In this document: in pieces, positions 48,883 to 59,600 of the stretch
Position numbering within the stretch: position 1 is the stretch's first letter
How the letters are laid out: each line of letters starts with the position of its first letter
Source of the DNA: Candidatus Amarobacter glycogenicus
GTDB taxonomy: Bacteria > Chloroflexota > Dehalococcoidia > Tepidiformales > Tepidiformaceae
DNA length: 64,000 bases
Assembly: GCA_016719395.1 (NCBI GenBank)
Contig: JADJZF010000002.1
Location: 310,001 to 374,000, forward strand
Direction: 5' to 3'
The notes under the pieces: model-generated
Told to the model about the DNA's origin: nothing
The model's database searches: none
Seen by the model: the letters and a program-made list of their open reading frames with translations, nothing else
Program-made: the position numbers and the translations under genes

Positions 48883-49638
48883 ATGGAAATCGAAGGCAGA
48901 GCAATCGTCGTCAGCGGGGGCGGTTCAGGCATCGGCCGCGCCGCCGTCCTTGCCCTTGCGGGACGAGGCGCGAAGGTGATCGTCGCCGATCTCGACGAGA
49001 CCGGTGGCCGCCAGACGGTGGATCTGGCCGGCGCGAAGGGCGGTGTTGCCGTTTTCCGCCATTGCGACGTGACCAGGACAGAGGATCTCGCCGGAGCCTT
49101 CGCCTGTGCCTTCGAGCACTTTGGCCGTCTCGACGTCGCGTTCAACAATGCCGGCATCGGCGGGGAAGACCTCTTCGCCGACGACCCCGGAGACTGGGCG
49201 AAGGTCATCGATATCGACCTGACAGCCGTCATCGATGCCACCCGGATCGCTGTGCGCGAGATGCGGCGCTCTGGCCGGGGCGGGGTCATCATCAATACGG
49301 CTTCAATGGGTGGACTGCTGCCCATGGCCGGATCGCCGGTCTATGCCGCGGCGAAGGCGGGCGTCGTCAACTTCACTCGTTCCCTCGCCTACCTGGCCGA
49401 GGAAGCGAACATTCGCGTCAACGCCATCTGCCCGTCGTTCACCGATACCCCCCTCGTCCGCCGCAGCGGCGATGAACATGTCGAAGAGATGGGCCGCATG
49501 GTCGGCGGGATCCTCCTGCCCGAAGATATCGCGGCCGGTGTGGTGGATCTGATTGAGGACGACTCCCGCTTCGGCGCCATCATGCGCGTCACCGTCCGCG
49601 GCGGCCGCGACTTCGCCCGCGACGTCCGCCCCTACTAG
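48883..49638 (+). CDS. Short-chain dehydrogenase/reductase
   Basis: A 251-residue classical SDR: cofactor loop VVSGGGSGIGRAAVLALAGRG (about 9-29) with VIVADLDETGG after it (acidic residue at the end of strand 2 suggests NAD), NNAGIGGED, catalytic serine region INTASMGGLLPMAGSPVYAAAKAGVVNFTRSLA with Y-A-A-A-K, and AICPSFTDTPLV. Substrate unknown; it may act on a fatty or secondary alcohol. Its 3' third is overlapped antisense by the open frame of the SbcC-like gene. Confidence 0.9.
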   Translation: MEIEGRAIVVSGGGSGIGRAAVLALAGRGAKVIVADLDETGGRQTVDLAGAKGGVAVFRHCDVTRTEDLAGAFACAFEHFGRLDVAFNNAGIGGEDLFADDPGDWAKVIDIDLTAVIDATRIAVREMRRSGRGGVIINTASMGGLLPMAGSPVYAAAKAGVVNFTRSLAYLAEEANIRVNAICPSFTDTPLVRRSGDEHVEEMGRMVGGILLPEDIAAGVVDLIEDDSRFGAIMRVTVRGGRDFARDVRPY

Positions 49639-52434
49639 CGGGTTCCCGCAGCCTCGGGGCTCGCCGAACAGGTCGAACGCTGCTTGTGGCGTGCCTGTTC
49701 GCGCGGTTACTGTCGAACGGCCGGCAGCGCCCGCAGCACGTGGCGCGACCTCCGGCGCAGGCGCCATGTCTCCCTCGCGGCGCTCTTCCACTCGGCCGGT
49801 TGGCAGGCTGATCACCCTCGCCGGTGCGACCGAGTCGAACCGGCGGGGATGGCAGGTGAACAGCAGTACCTGCGTCTCCCGCGCCGCGTCCGCGAGGATC
49901 GGCCCCAGCTTCTGCAGTCGAACGGGGTCCGCCCAGCCAAAGACATCGTCCAGCACCACCGGCGCGCCATCGCTGGCGCTCACCAGCGAAGCGCAAGCCA
50001 GGCGCGTCAGCACCGAGAGCTGCTCCCTCATGCCCACGCTGAGCTGGCCCACGTCGAGCCACTCTCCGCTCCGCGTTACCCGCATGATCTGCAGCGCTTC
50101 TGAAAGCTCAATCCCGAAAGATGGGCCGAACACCCGCTTGCCGAGTCCTTCGATCGCGCGCCGCATCGGGTCCGCGTAATTCTCTCGAGCTTCCTCGCGG
50201 CGGCGGGTCATGGTGTCGAACAGCCGTTTCGCCGCGGTCGCTCGGCGCTCGTACGCGCCAAGCTCTTGCGCCGCTTCCATCTGCTGCTGCTCGGCCCCCG
50301 ATAGAAGGCCGTGCAGCCCCTCGGCGCCCGCGTCTTCGAGGACGCCCACATCTCGAGCACGTTCGTCCCGAGCCTCCTGGAGTCTTCGTTCCACGCCGGC
50401 GAGCTCCGTTGCGACCGTTGTCCTGGTGGCCGAGACATCCGGAAGTGCCGCGAGTGCCAGCCTGCCTTCGGCGAGATTCGCCGTCGCCGCGTCGACGGCC
50501 GCTCGCGCCGATGCGAGCTCGTCCGCGAGCGGCCGGTCGCCGCGTTCCTGGTCCAGGCGCAGGAGTTCCGCTTCGTGTCGCGCCACATCGGCGGCGACCG
50601 ACTTCAAGCTGGTACTCAGCTCGAACTGCTGGCGCTCCAGCTGCTCTACGCGGGACCGGGCATCCTGGAGGTCCTGGCTCACCAGCTTCCCGGCCTCCAC
50701 GGCATCCCGCGCTGCCTGGAGCGCTCGGTCGCGTAAGGTCTTTGCCGTATCGAGAGACTCGGGCACTCCCGCCTGCGCCGCCTCCCGAATTGTGCCGATC
50801 GCCGCGCGTTCGCGTTCCAGCTTCTCCCGGAGCGCGTCCGCCGAGAGGTCGCGCAGGTCGGCGCGGATCTGTTCCATCAGGAACTTCCGCCGCTCCTCAC
50901 TCTTGATCCGCGCGTCCCACGTTTCCCGCGCTTCCTGTGCCGATTCAACTCCGGCCTGGGCGAGGCACTCTTCGAGCGCGGCAGTCGCCGCCGCCAGTGC
51001 GCCTTCCAGTTCGCGCGCTGCCGCGCCCGCGGAGATCCGGACGACGATTCCCCCCGGCAGTCTCAGCGTCGACACCCCATGCACCTTGCCGCTGTAGATG
51101 CGGTCCGGCCCAATCTCGGCTTCTTGCCCGTCGACCTCCAGCGCGGTCGCTTCCAGTGCGCTGACTTCGATCGAGGCGCCTTCCGACTCGCGAAGCCCGC
51201 GGATTCTTTCGACTTCCCGCTCCGCCCCGGCGATCTCCTGCAGCGCGCGCCGGTCGACCTTGCACCCGTTGAGCCAGCCGATCACCCCGCGCAACTCCGG
51301 TTCATTGCTCTCGATGCGAGCCAGCCGCTCGGACATCTGGGTTACTTGCAGTTCGCGCTCTGAGAGCCGGACGAACTCTTCTGCGGTCGCTGCGGAGCGA
51401 TTTGCGGCTCCAATCGCCTGCTCGGCCTCGGCCGCAGCCGCCTCCAACTGCACCAGTCGTGCGCCCGCCTCGGTGAGCGGCGCCGCGATTTCGTCCAGCT
51501 CCACTCGTGCCCGGTCACATGCGCTCTTCCGAAGTGCCAGCGATGCCTCCACGCTGTCGCGGACTGTTAGCTGGTTTGCGATCCGGTTCGCTTCACCTTC
51601 AAGCTGGGCCGTCCGCGCTGCCGTCGTCTCGACGCTCCCGGCCAACCGTTGGCGCGCTTCATCCTGCCGGGAAAGCTCCCCCTGCTGTTCCTTCAGGCGT
51701 TCCAAATCAGCAACCACCGTGGCAATCTGGTCCGAAAGCTCCGTGCTCCGGTTTGCGCGTTCTTCCAGCGAAGCGATCCGGGCAGCGATCCGTTCTGCTT
51801 CCGCCTGCGCCTCGTCGCGCGCCCTGCGAAGGCGCGGCGCGTTCGGGCCATCGCCTGACGCCTTCTCGCGCCCTGTCGAAGTCCAATAGCGCAGGAACTC
51901 CTGCTCGATTCGCTCGAACAGCGTCTGCTCGCGGTCACCGCCGAGAAGCTCCCCCGCGGCTACATCGAGAGCCCTCAGGAGTGACTGGTGGTCTCCCGCG
52001 TTGAGCGGTTCCAGGCTTGCCCCCTGCTGGAGTCTCAATGCTTCCCAGAGCGCGCGGTCCATCGTCTCGTCCAGGATCTGCCGCGCGCGGTTGTGAGCCT
52101 CCCGGCCGGTCAGCGTCTCCTGCCGCGGCGCGGCGATGCGCAACTCGGTCCGTGAGCCTCGGTGGAACCGTTTGAAGTAAGTGAACCGGTACTGCCCCGT
52201 CGAGACATCGACTTCCACCTCGGTCGAGGCGTCGCGCCCGGCAGGCTTGAGGTTGCGCACCGCGGCGCTCGATGAGTCGTCGGTCTGGTCGAACACCAGC
52301 CACAACGCCTCGGCGATGCTCGATTTCCCGACCTCGTTCTCGCCCTCGATGATCGTCACGCCTGTTTCGCGAGGTTCGATTACGAAGCTTCGGATCGCCT
52401 TGTAGTCGCGGAGTGAAACACGATGGAACTTCAT
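49303..52434 (-). CDS. SbcC/Rad50-like (YhaN-type) coiled-coil ATPase
   Basis: Residues 1-200 are the N-terminal ATPase half with Walker A GENEVGKSSIAEAL; long coiled coils follow (about 200-340 and 480-720), and the C-terminal half has LSVGMREQLSVLTRLA (signature), VVLDDVFGWAD (Walker B) and FTCHPRRFDS. No CxxC zinc hook is visible; instead a beta-rich insert (ATALEVDGQEAEIGPDRIYS, VHGVSTLRLPGGIVVRI) sits between the coils, as in YhaN-type proteins. With the next gene it forms an SbcCD-like nuclease acting on DNA ends. The conserved part ends near 49640 (QAAFDLFGEP); the frame continues 336 bp antisense to the SDR gene before a stop at 49303. Confidence 0.85.
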   Translation of the reverse strand: MKFHRVSLRDYKAIRSFVIEPRETGVTIIEGENEVGKSSIAEALWLVFDQTDDSSSAAVRNLKPAGRDASTEVEVDVSTGQYRFTYFKRFHRGSRTELRIAAPRQETLTGREAHNRARQILDETMDRALWEALRLQQGASLEPLNAGDHQSLLRALDVAAGELLGGDREQTLFERIEQEFLRYWTSTGREKASGDGPNAPRLRRARDEAQAEAERIAARIASLEERANRSTELSDQIATVVADLERLKEQQGELSRQDEARQRLAGSVETTAARTAQLEGEANRIANQLTVRDSVEASLALRKSACDRARVELDEIAAPLTEAGARLVQLEAAAAEAEQAIGAANRSAATAEEFVRLSERELQVTQMSERLARIESNEPELRGVIGWLNGCKVDRRALQEIAGAEREVERIRGLRESEGASIEVSALEATALEVDGQEAEIGPDRIYSGKVHGVSTLRLPGGIVVRISAGAAARELEGALAAATAALEECLAQAGVESAQEARETWDARIKSEERRKFLMEQIRADLRDLSADALREKLERERAAIGTIREAAQAGVPESLDTAKTLRDRALQAARDAVEAGKLVSQDLQDARSRVEQLERQQFELSTSLKSVAADVARHEAELLRLDQERGDRPLADELASARAAVDAATANLAEGRLALAALPDVSATRTTVATELAGVERRLQEARDERARDVGVLEDAGAEGLHGLLSGAEQQQMEAAQELGAYERRATAAKRLFDTMTRRREEARENYADPMRRAIEGLGKRVFGPSFGIELSEALQIMRVTRSGEWLDVGQLSVGMREQLSVLTRLACASLVSASDGAPVVLDDVFGWADPVRLQKLGPILADAARETQVLLFTCHPRRFDSVAPARVISLPTGRVEERREGDMAPAPEVAPRAAGAAGRSTVTARTGTPQAAFDLFGEPRGCGNPLVGADVAGEVAAAADGDAHDGAEAGVVLNQIHHTGRDIFGQEDPADHAAHLFDMFIAAAADEGGIGERRADGVDANVRFLGQVGEGTSEVDDARLRRGIDRRSGHGQQSTH

Positions 52435-53558
52435 GCGGCGCCCCTTGCCAGGCGGTGCAGCAGGAGCAGCGCATCACCCGCCTCCCGGCCCTCGATCCCC
52501 CCGCCCTCTGATAGCCCTGCCAGGTCCCCTGCCGCCAGCGCCGCGAACCCGGAAAGGGCAAGGTCCGAGAAGTCGGTCTCGGAAGGCACGACCAGCAGGT
52601 CGGTGTCACTCACGCGCCGCTCGATCGCGGCGAACATCGGCTCGAAGTGGTCGAGGATCTCCTCCAGTGCTGCCGCGACCGAGAGGCTGATCGTCCCTTT
52701 CAGCCCCAGGTTCAGGATCGTCCGCTCTTTCGTGGGCAGCCCGTCGAGCCAGTTCCGGAGCCGTGAGATGTCTGCCGCCTCGTTCACGTCCCACGGCTGT
52801 TCGGTGAATCGCCAGGTTGCCACCTTGAGCGCCTCCACCTGGACTCTGTCGCCTTCCAGGGTGACCGCAAGCGCAAGGCCCGGATCGGTCTCCCGGTATT
52901 CCGTCGGCTCGGGGGCGCCGGAATACCAGATTCGCCCGCTCGACCCGACCGCCGTCCGCGAGTGGCGGTCGCCGAGCGCGATGTACTGCACTCCTCCGGA
53001 TGTCACCGCCGCCTCCGCGGGGCCCAGCCGGATCAGTTCCTGGGACTCCGTGTCCGGTGAGAAGATCTCGCACCGCCCGTGCCCAACCAGTACCTTCATG
53101 CCGTCGATGCCCGCCGCGGCCTCGCAGGCCTCGGCAATCGGGTCCGCAGTCACCTTCTTCGAACGCCATGGTGCGCTCACCAGGGTCACGCCGGGTGCGG
53201 CCTCGATCGGTGTTCCGTCGAGCACCACCACGTTCGGTGGGCACTCCGCGGTGAACTCGCGCGAGAGGAACACCGATCCCGCGGCGAGCGGGTCGTGGTT
53301 CCCCGGCAACAGGTAGAACGGGACCGCGGCCTCTTTCATCGCGTGGAGCGCCCGCTGGACCAGCTGACGTTCCACCATGTTCGATTCGAACACATCGCCC
53401 GCGACGACCACGAACGCCGCATCGCGCTCGCGGGCCTTCTCGCCAATTGTCCGGATCGCCTGCAATCGGGCATCGGTGAAGCGCGATTGCGCTTCCGGCG
53501 AAAGGAATCGCCGCGTCATGCCCAGCTGCCAGTCGGAGGTGTGAATGAACCGGACCAT
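52431..53558 (-). CDS. SbcD/Mre11-like metallophosphoesterase
   Basis: The 375-residue protein starts MVRFIHTSDWQLGMTRRFLS at ATG 53558. Metallophosphoesterase motifs: DWQ in place of the usual DWH (motif I), VVAGDVFES (II), LLPGNHDPLAAG (III), KVLVGHGRCEIF (IV) and ALGDRHSRT (V). The Q and the GDRHS variants occur together in a known SbcD-like subgroup. The capping domain follows and the C-terminus (ALLLLHRLARGAA) abuts the ATPase gene, overlapping as ATGA. The frame extends upstream to 55283 but that is only the antisense of the AddB-like gene. Confidence 0.87.
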   Translation of the reverse strand: MVRFIHTSDWQLGMTRRFLSPEAQSRFTDARLQAIRTIGEKARERDAAFVVVAGDVFESNMVERQLVQRALHAMKEAAVPFYLLPGNHDPLAAGSVFLSREFTAECPPNVVVLDGTPIEAAPGVTLVSAPWRSKKVTADPIAEACEAAAGIDGMKVLVGHGRCEIFSPDTESQELIRLGPAEAAVTSGGVQYIALGDRHSRTAVGSSGRIWYSGAPEPTEYRETDPGLALAVTLEGDRVQVEALKVATWRFTEQPWDVNEAADISRLRNWLDGLPTKERTILNLGLKGTISLSVAAALEEILDHFEPMFAAIERRVSDTDLLVVPSETDFSDLALSGFAALAAGDLAGLSEGGGIEGREAGDALLLLHRLARGAA

Positions 53559-53657
53559 GTGATTGAGCAGGTTAGCAGAACATGCGTGCGGTGACACCAC
53601 GAAACCAGTATCGTCCCCGAACTCGTCGTTATCTGTCGCGGCGGCGACACACACTGG

Positions 53658-56613
53658 GTGACACTTGCGGATACGATTTCGCAAGGAAGGGTGGCGGGCG
53701 CGCGCGTGATAGACCTGGTCCCATACGGGCGGCTTGCCCGAGAAGCTCTTGCCGCGCGAATCGCGGCCGAAAAGGCGCGGGATCCCCTCGTTCCCGTCAC
53801 TGTCATTGTGCCCTCCAACTACGCCGGCCTCTCCGTGCGCCGGGCGCTCGCCGCCACTCTCCCGGTCGTGAACGTTCACTTCATGGTTGCCGCCCGCCTC
53901 GCCGAGATCCTTGGAGCTCCGACGCTCGCCGCCGAGGCCCGGAGCCCCCTCACACCATGGGTCCGCTTCCAGGCAGTGCGTGCCGTACTTTCCGAAGAGC
54001 CTGGTTTCTTCAGCGCGGTCGCCGGACACCCCGCAACTGCCCGCGAGTTGCAGCGCGTGTTCGCCGAACTCCGTGAAGTCACCCCTGCCGCAAAACAGCG
54101 CCTCGCCCGGACGAGCCCCCGAGCTGCGGATGTCATCCGCCTCTACGAACGCTACCGGGTTCTCACCAGCGGCTTCTTCGACGAGATCGACCTGATGGAT
54201 GCCGCCGCCCGGGCGGTCGCAAACCCGGCCGCCGCGGAGACCATCGGCGCCGGCATCCTCTACCTCCCCCGCAAGCTCGCTCCCGCCCTTCAGCGGTTCC
54301 TGGCGGCCGCCTCCGCCCAGGGTATCGGCGTCCACGCGGTGCTCGGGCTCACCGGCGATGCGGCCGTCGATGCCGTCACCACTGCGCTCGCCGAACGACT
54401 GCCGGACGCCCGAGATGCCACCCGCGTCGAGCCCGGCCCGCCCGCCGCCCACCGCATCGTCTCCGCGACGGACGCCGAGGAGGAAGTACGCGAGGCGATT
54501 CGCCAGGCGATGGCCCTCCTTGCTGCCGGCACGCCGCTCCATCGCATCGCCATCACCTTCGGCTCGCAGGAGAACTACGCGGCTCTCCTCGATGATGCGC
54601 TCACCTCCGCTGGCCTTCCCCACAACGGCCCACCGAATCGCACGCTCGCGCGGACCGTCGCAGGACAGACGCTGTTCGGACTCCCGCGAATCGCCTCCGC
54701 GAAAGGCCCGGGCGACCCGGGGTACGCCCGTGAAGTCGTCATGGACTGGCTCACCGCCGCACCCATACACCGCGACGGCCGCGAAGTGCCGTCTCACCGC
54801 TGGGACGAAATCAGCCGCGAAGCGGGTGTCGTAAAGGGTGCGGGCCAGTGGGAGAGCAGGCTCGAACTCCACGCTGCCGGCCAGGAAGAGCGGGCCACCG
54901 CACTTGGTATCCAGGGCGAGAGTAGCTACTCGCGAAACGCGCGCTGGGCTCGCAGCCTCAAGGCGTTCATCGCCGCCCTGCATGAGGAACTCGGGGCCGA
55001 CGCAAAGATGCCCGCGGCCGCGCATGCCAGCCAGGGCCTCTTGTGGCTCGACGCTTACCTCCCCGAGAACGCACTCGAAGATGAAGTCCAACTTGATGCC
55101 CGGGAACGGGTGAAGCGCCAGCTCGAAGAAGTCGCGGCCCTCGGCGCTACCCTTCCATCCGCGGTCGATCTGCCGATGACTCGGACAGCCTTCGCCGTCG
55201 CCCTCGAGGAAGCGTTGTCGGTTCCGTTCGGTCGGATCGGGAAGCTGGGAGAATCGGGGCGACCTGAGAGCCCAGCGCGCCACTCAGCCGTCCCGCTGGC
55301 TGCTCCAGGCTGCCTCGAACCTCGCCGGGAGCCCCGTCTACGCCGCCGGCCTCGAGAAGCTGCTCGCCGCTCCTCCCCCGTGGTTCCGAGTGGTCAACTC
55401 GTTCGAATCAGCCCTCCGCGGTCCGGGCGAGCGCGCTTCGCTCCAGGAGTGGGACCTCGCCAGTCTCTTCGGATATCGGGGCCGCCTTCCTGGCCACTTC
55501 CTCCTCCAGGGCGCCGAAGCCAACCCCCTTGCGCGAGGGGTTGCCGCCCGTCAGTCGCGCCACCGCCGGGGCGGTGGCCGCCTCGATGGTTGGAGCGGCC
55601 GGGTCCCCCAGGGAGCCGCCCCGGTCCCCGGGCCAGAACGCGCAATATCGCCCACCGCTCTCGAAACGTTCGCGAAGTGCCCGTTCAAGTACTTTCTCGG
55701 CCACATCCTCCGCGTCGGCGAAGTCGAACGGCCGGAAGAAGTCGTCACGATCGAACCCGCCGCCATCGGCAACATCATGCACGCCACCCTGGAGCGGTTC
55801 TTCAACCACACGAAAGACCGGCCCGAACCTGAAGCGGATTGGTCGCCCGCTGAGCGCGCCGCCCTCCGCGACTTCGCCTTCGCGGAGTTTGCCGACGCCG
55901 AACGGCGTGGCGTCACCGGAAAGGCCCTGACCTGGCAGGCGGAACAGGCCCGTCTCCTGCGCGACCTGGACCTCCTACTCGCTGAGGAACTGAAGGAGCG
56001 CCGGCAAGGCCACCTCCGCTTCCGCGAAGCCGAAGCGGCCTTTGGCATGGGCTCCGGCCATCCGCCGGCCGAGCTCCAGCTCGCCAATGGCGGCACCCTC
56101 TTGTTCCGTGGCAAGGCCGACCGGATAGATGCCGGCGTTGATGGCAGACTCGTCATAACTGATTACAAGACGGGCCGCTCCTCCACCTACAAGGATCTCA
56201 AGCCCGAAAACCCGCTGGCGGGTGGCCAGTTCCTCCAGTTGCCGGTTTACGCACTGGCCTTCCGCGAGGACTCAGCGCCGCCCGTGACCGCCAGCTACTG
56301 GTTCATCAGCGAATCCGCCGCCTTCGAACGCAAGCCCGTGGTTCTCGATGACCGGACCTACGCGAACCTCAGTGGAGTCGTCACCACCCTCGTCGAGACC
56401 ATGTCGAACGGCTACTTCCCCGCTGTTCCCGGCAGCGAGACCCGTCCCTATGGCGTCCCTTGGGAGAACTGCAGGTACTGCCCCTACGATGCCGTTTGCC
56501 CCTCGGCGAACCGGACCGAGATCTGGGCGGAAGTCAAGGGCGACCCCGGCCTCGCGGCCTTCGCTGGCCTGGCCGATGGCGAGTCTGCGGCGGTGGAGGA
56601 GACTGATGCCTGA
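53658..56613 (+). pseudogene. AddB-like ATP-dependent nuclease subunit, interrupted by an internal deletion
   Basis: The first part (53658 to about 55255, 531 codons) has IVPSNYAGLSVRRALAATLP and the inactivated helicase domain typical of AddB, ending PFGRIGKLGESG. The second part, in another frame from about 55255 to 56613, opens with RGDLRAQRATQPSRWLLQAASNLA and carries the iron-sulphur nuclease domain: CPFKYFLGHIL, ITDYKTGRSS (PD-D/ExK) and CRYCPYDAVC. The segment expected between them (the GLxEGxFP...REDPLL region of about 100 residues) is absent from all frames, so this is a deletion with a frame change, not a single-base shift. The stop overlaps the addA start by 8 bp. Confidence 0.72.
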
Positions 56614-59600
56614 ACTCTCTGACGCCGAAGCACGTGCACTTATCATCAGCGCAACCGGGGAGACCCTCTTCGTCGAAGCGGGTGCCGGGACCGGCAAGAC
56701 CACCGCGCTCGTTTCGCGCATTCTCGCCCTCGTCGAGGATGGGATCCCCGTCTCCCAGGTTGCGGCCATCACCTTCACAGAAAAGGCAGCGGCCGAACTC
56801 GCCGACCGCGTCCGCGAACAGCTTGAAGCGGCCAGCAAGGATCCCGCCCGCTCCGCGAGCCGCGAACACTATTCGCAAGCTCTCGACGAACTCGATGGCG
56901 CCGCTCTCCAGACACTGCACAGTTTCGCGATGCGGATTCTCTCGCTCTATCCCCTCGAAGCCGGGTTGCCGCCGCGGATCTCCCTCCGCGACGACGTCCA
57001 GGCCACCGTCGCCTTCCGCGACCGCTGGTCCAGGTTCCGCGATGAGCTGCTCGAATCGCCTGGCCTCCAACGCCCACTCCTCATCGGTCTCACGATCGGG
57101 CTCCGCCTGAGAGACCTGCAGGAAGTTGCCGGAATCTTCAATGAAAACTGGGAGCGTATCGCGAAAATCGACCTCCCCGCAGTCGCTGAGCCCCGGCTTG
57201 AGCCGTCCCGCATCCTGGACCCGCTCGACGAGGTCGCCGCTGCCCGCCGACCGGGCAAGACCGACGCGCTAACCGGCAAGCTGGACTCCCTCGAGAGCTA
57301 TCTCGACTTCCTGCGCGAGATAGCTGCCGCAAAGGCCGCCGCCGGCACCCCTGAAGCCCGCGAAAGGGCAGAGCTGGACTTGCTGCGCTTGCTCTCCCGG
57401 ATGCCTGCGATAGCCTCCTCTTCGGCCGAGAACGGGGTCACTTCCCGGCTTGGCCAGGCTGCGAACTGGGACGATGTCATACACATGCGGGAGCTCGTCG
57501 TCGAGGCCGAGGAAGCCCGGCTTGCGATGCTCGAGGGAGCCCGGAGCTGGGTCCTCGGCTGCGTCCTCCCCCACGTCCGCGAGTTCGTCATCGCGTCCGC
57601 CGGGGAGCGCCGCAACGCCGGCGAGCTCGAGTTCCATGACCTGCTCGTCCTTGCTCGCGACTTGCTTCGCGATGACCCTGCCGTGCGCGCCGCCCTCCAT
57701 CGGCGCTACACCCGCATCCTCATCGATGAGTTCCAGGACACGGACCCGATCCAGGTCGAGCTGGCCGCCTTCCTCGCCAGCGACGATCCCTCGGCCGCGA
57801 GCTGGGATGCCATCACGGCACACCCCGGCCGTCTCTTCTTCGTCGGGGATCCGAAGCAGTCCATCTACCGGTTTCGCCGGGCCGATATCGCCCTCTTCAA
57901 GCGCGCACGGGGGGCCTTCTCCGCTCGCCACGTAGCCCTCCGAAAGAACTTCCGCTGCCGTCCCGCGATCATCCGGTGGGTAAACGAGGCCTGTGGTGAG
58001 CTCTTCCGCGGTTCCGCCTCGGGCCACGACGCTCTCCAGGCTGACTGGATTGCTCTCGAACCGGGCCGTGCCGAAGGTAAGCTCCCGGCCGTCGATCTGC
58101 TCGGTGAAGCCGTGCCGACGGGCGGCCAGACGAAGACAAGCGCTGCGGATGTCCGCAAGAAGGAAGCGGAGGCCATCGTCGCCACCGTCATCGACGCGGT
58201 CCAGGAGAATTGGCTCGCCCGCGACTGCGGGACGGGCACGATCACCCGCTACTCCGATATCGCCATCCTCCTCCCGACCAGCACGAACTCCCCCGCGATC
58301 GAACGCGCGCTGGCCGATGCCGGGATCCCCACGCGCATCGAAAGCCGTTCGCTCCTGTTCGCGGCCCAGGAAATCCGCGATCTCACCAACATCCTCGCCG
58401 CCATCGATGACCCCACCGACGATGTCGCGATTGTCGCCTCGCTGCGGTCCCCGGCTTTCGGCGTCCAGGATGGCGAACTGCTCGCCCATGTGAACGCCGG
58501 CGGCCGGTGGGACTACCTGGGTCGCGTGCCAGAAGGATCGCCGGCGCCGCTCCGCGAGGCGATGGAGGCACTCTCGGCGTTCCACGCTGCGCGCTGGTCG
58601 GTCAGCATCGGAGCCCTCGTCGAAAGCGTCATCGCTGGCCGCAAGCTGCTCGAACTCTCGGTCGCCAGCCCGCGTCCCCGCGAAGCGTGGCGCCGCCTTC
58701 GCTTTGTCGCCGAACAGGCCCGTTCGTTGGGCCAATCCGGGACCGTCGCATCGCTCCGCCAGTTCGTCCAGTGGCTTCGCACCCAGGCCGAAGAGCGCAC
58801 CCTCATCGCCGAGGCCGTTGCGAACGAACCGGACGACGACGCCGTTAAGTTGCTCACCGTCCACGCCGCCAAGGGACTCGAGTTCCCTATCGTCATCCTC
58901 GCCGGTCTCGGCGTGGAGCGGACATTCATCCAGCCTCGGGTCGCCTGGCGGACCGCGGACTCCGGTAACGAGTCTGTCGCCGTCCGCATCGGTGTCCAGG
59001 GGTCCTACTTCCAGACGCCCGGCTACGATGACTACTCCGAGGCGGAGAAAACGCAGAGCTGGCTGGAACGGGATCGGCTCTTCTACGTCGCCGCCACCCG
59101 CGCGAAGGAACGCCTGGTAGTCAGCCTCTACCACGCCGCGAAAACGGATCATCCCAGGCGCCACGCCGGCCGCAGCTGCGCCGTCGCCGAGTGCCTGTAC
59201 GCCCTTCGGGAACAGTTTCCGGACTGGTCATCCTACAGCCGCGGGCTGGGGATCGGCCCCGGCGAGGCGGCGGCGGCCGGGCCTGAACAGACTCGGGAGG
59301 ACCGCGACGCATGGATCGCGGAACGCGCCGGGCGCATCGAGCGGCTCGGGCTGGCACGCGTCCTTGCCGCTACCACCATCGCTCACGGCGAGCCCCCTTC
59401 GTCCACCGAAGTCGAGCCCGAACCGCACGTCGAAGACCAGCCATGGAAGAAGGGCCGCGCCGGGACCTCCGTCGGCCGCGCCGTCCACGCCGTCCTCCAA
59501 ACGCTCGACCTCGCAACCGGATCCGGCCTGGCGGAGATCGCGCGCACCCAGGCGGTTGCCGAGGGCGTGGCAGACGAGGCCGATCGGATCGCCCGGCTCG

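Noticed and set aside
53559..55283. N-terminal extension of the SbcD-like protein (950 codons in total)
   Set aside because: The added part is antisense to the AddB-like gene; the metallophosphoesterase N-terminus starts exactly at ATG 53558.
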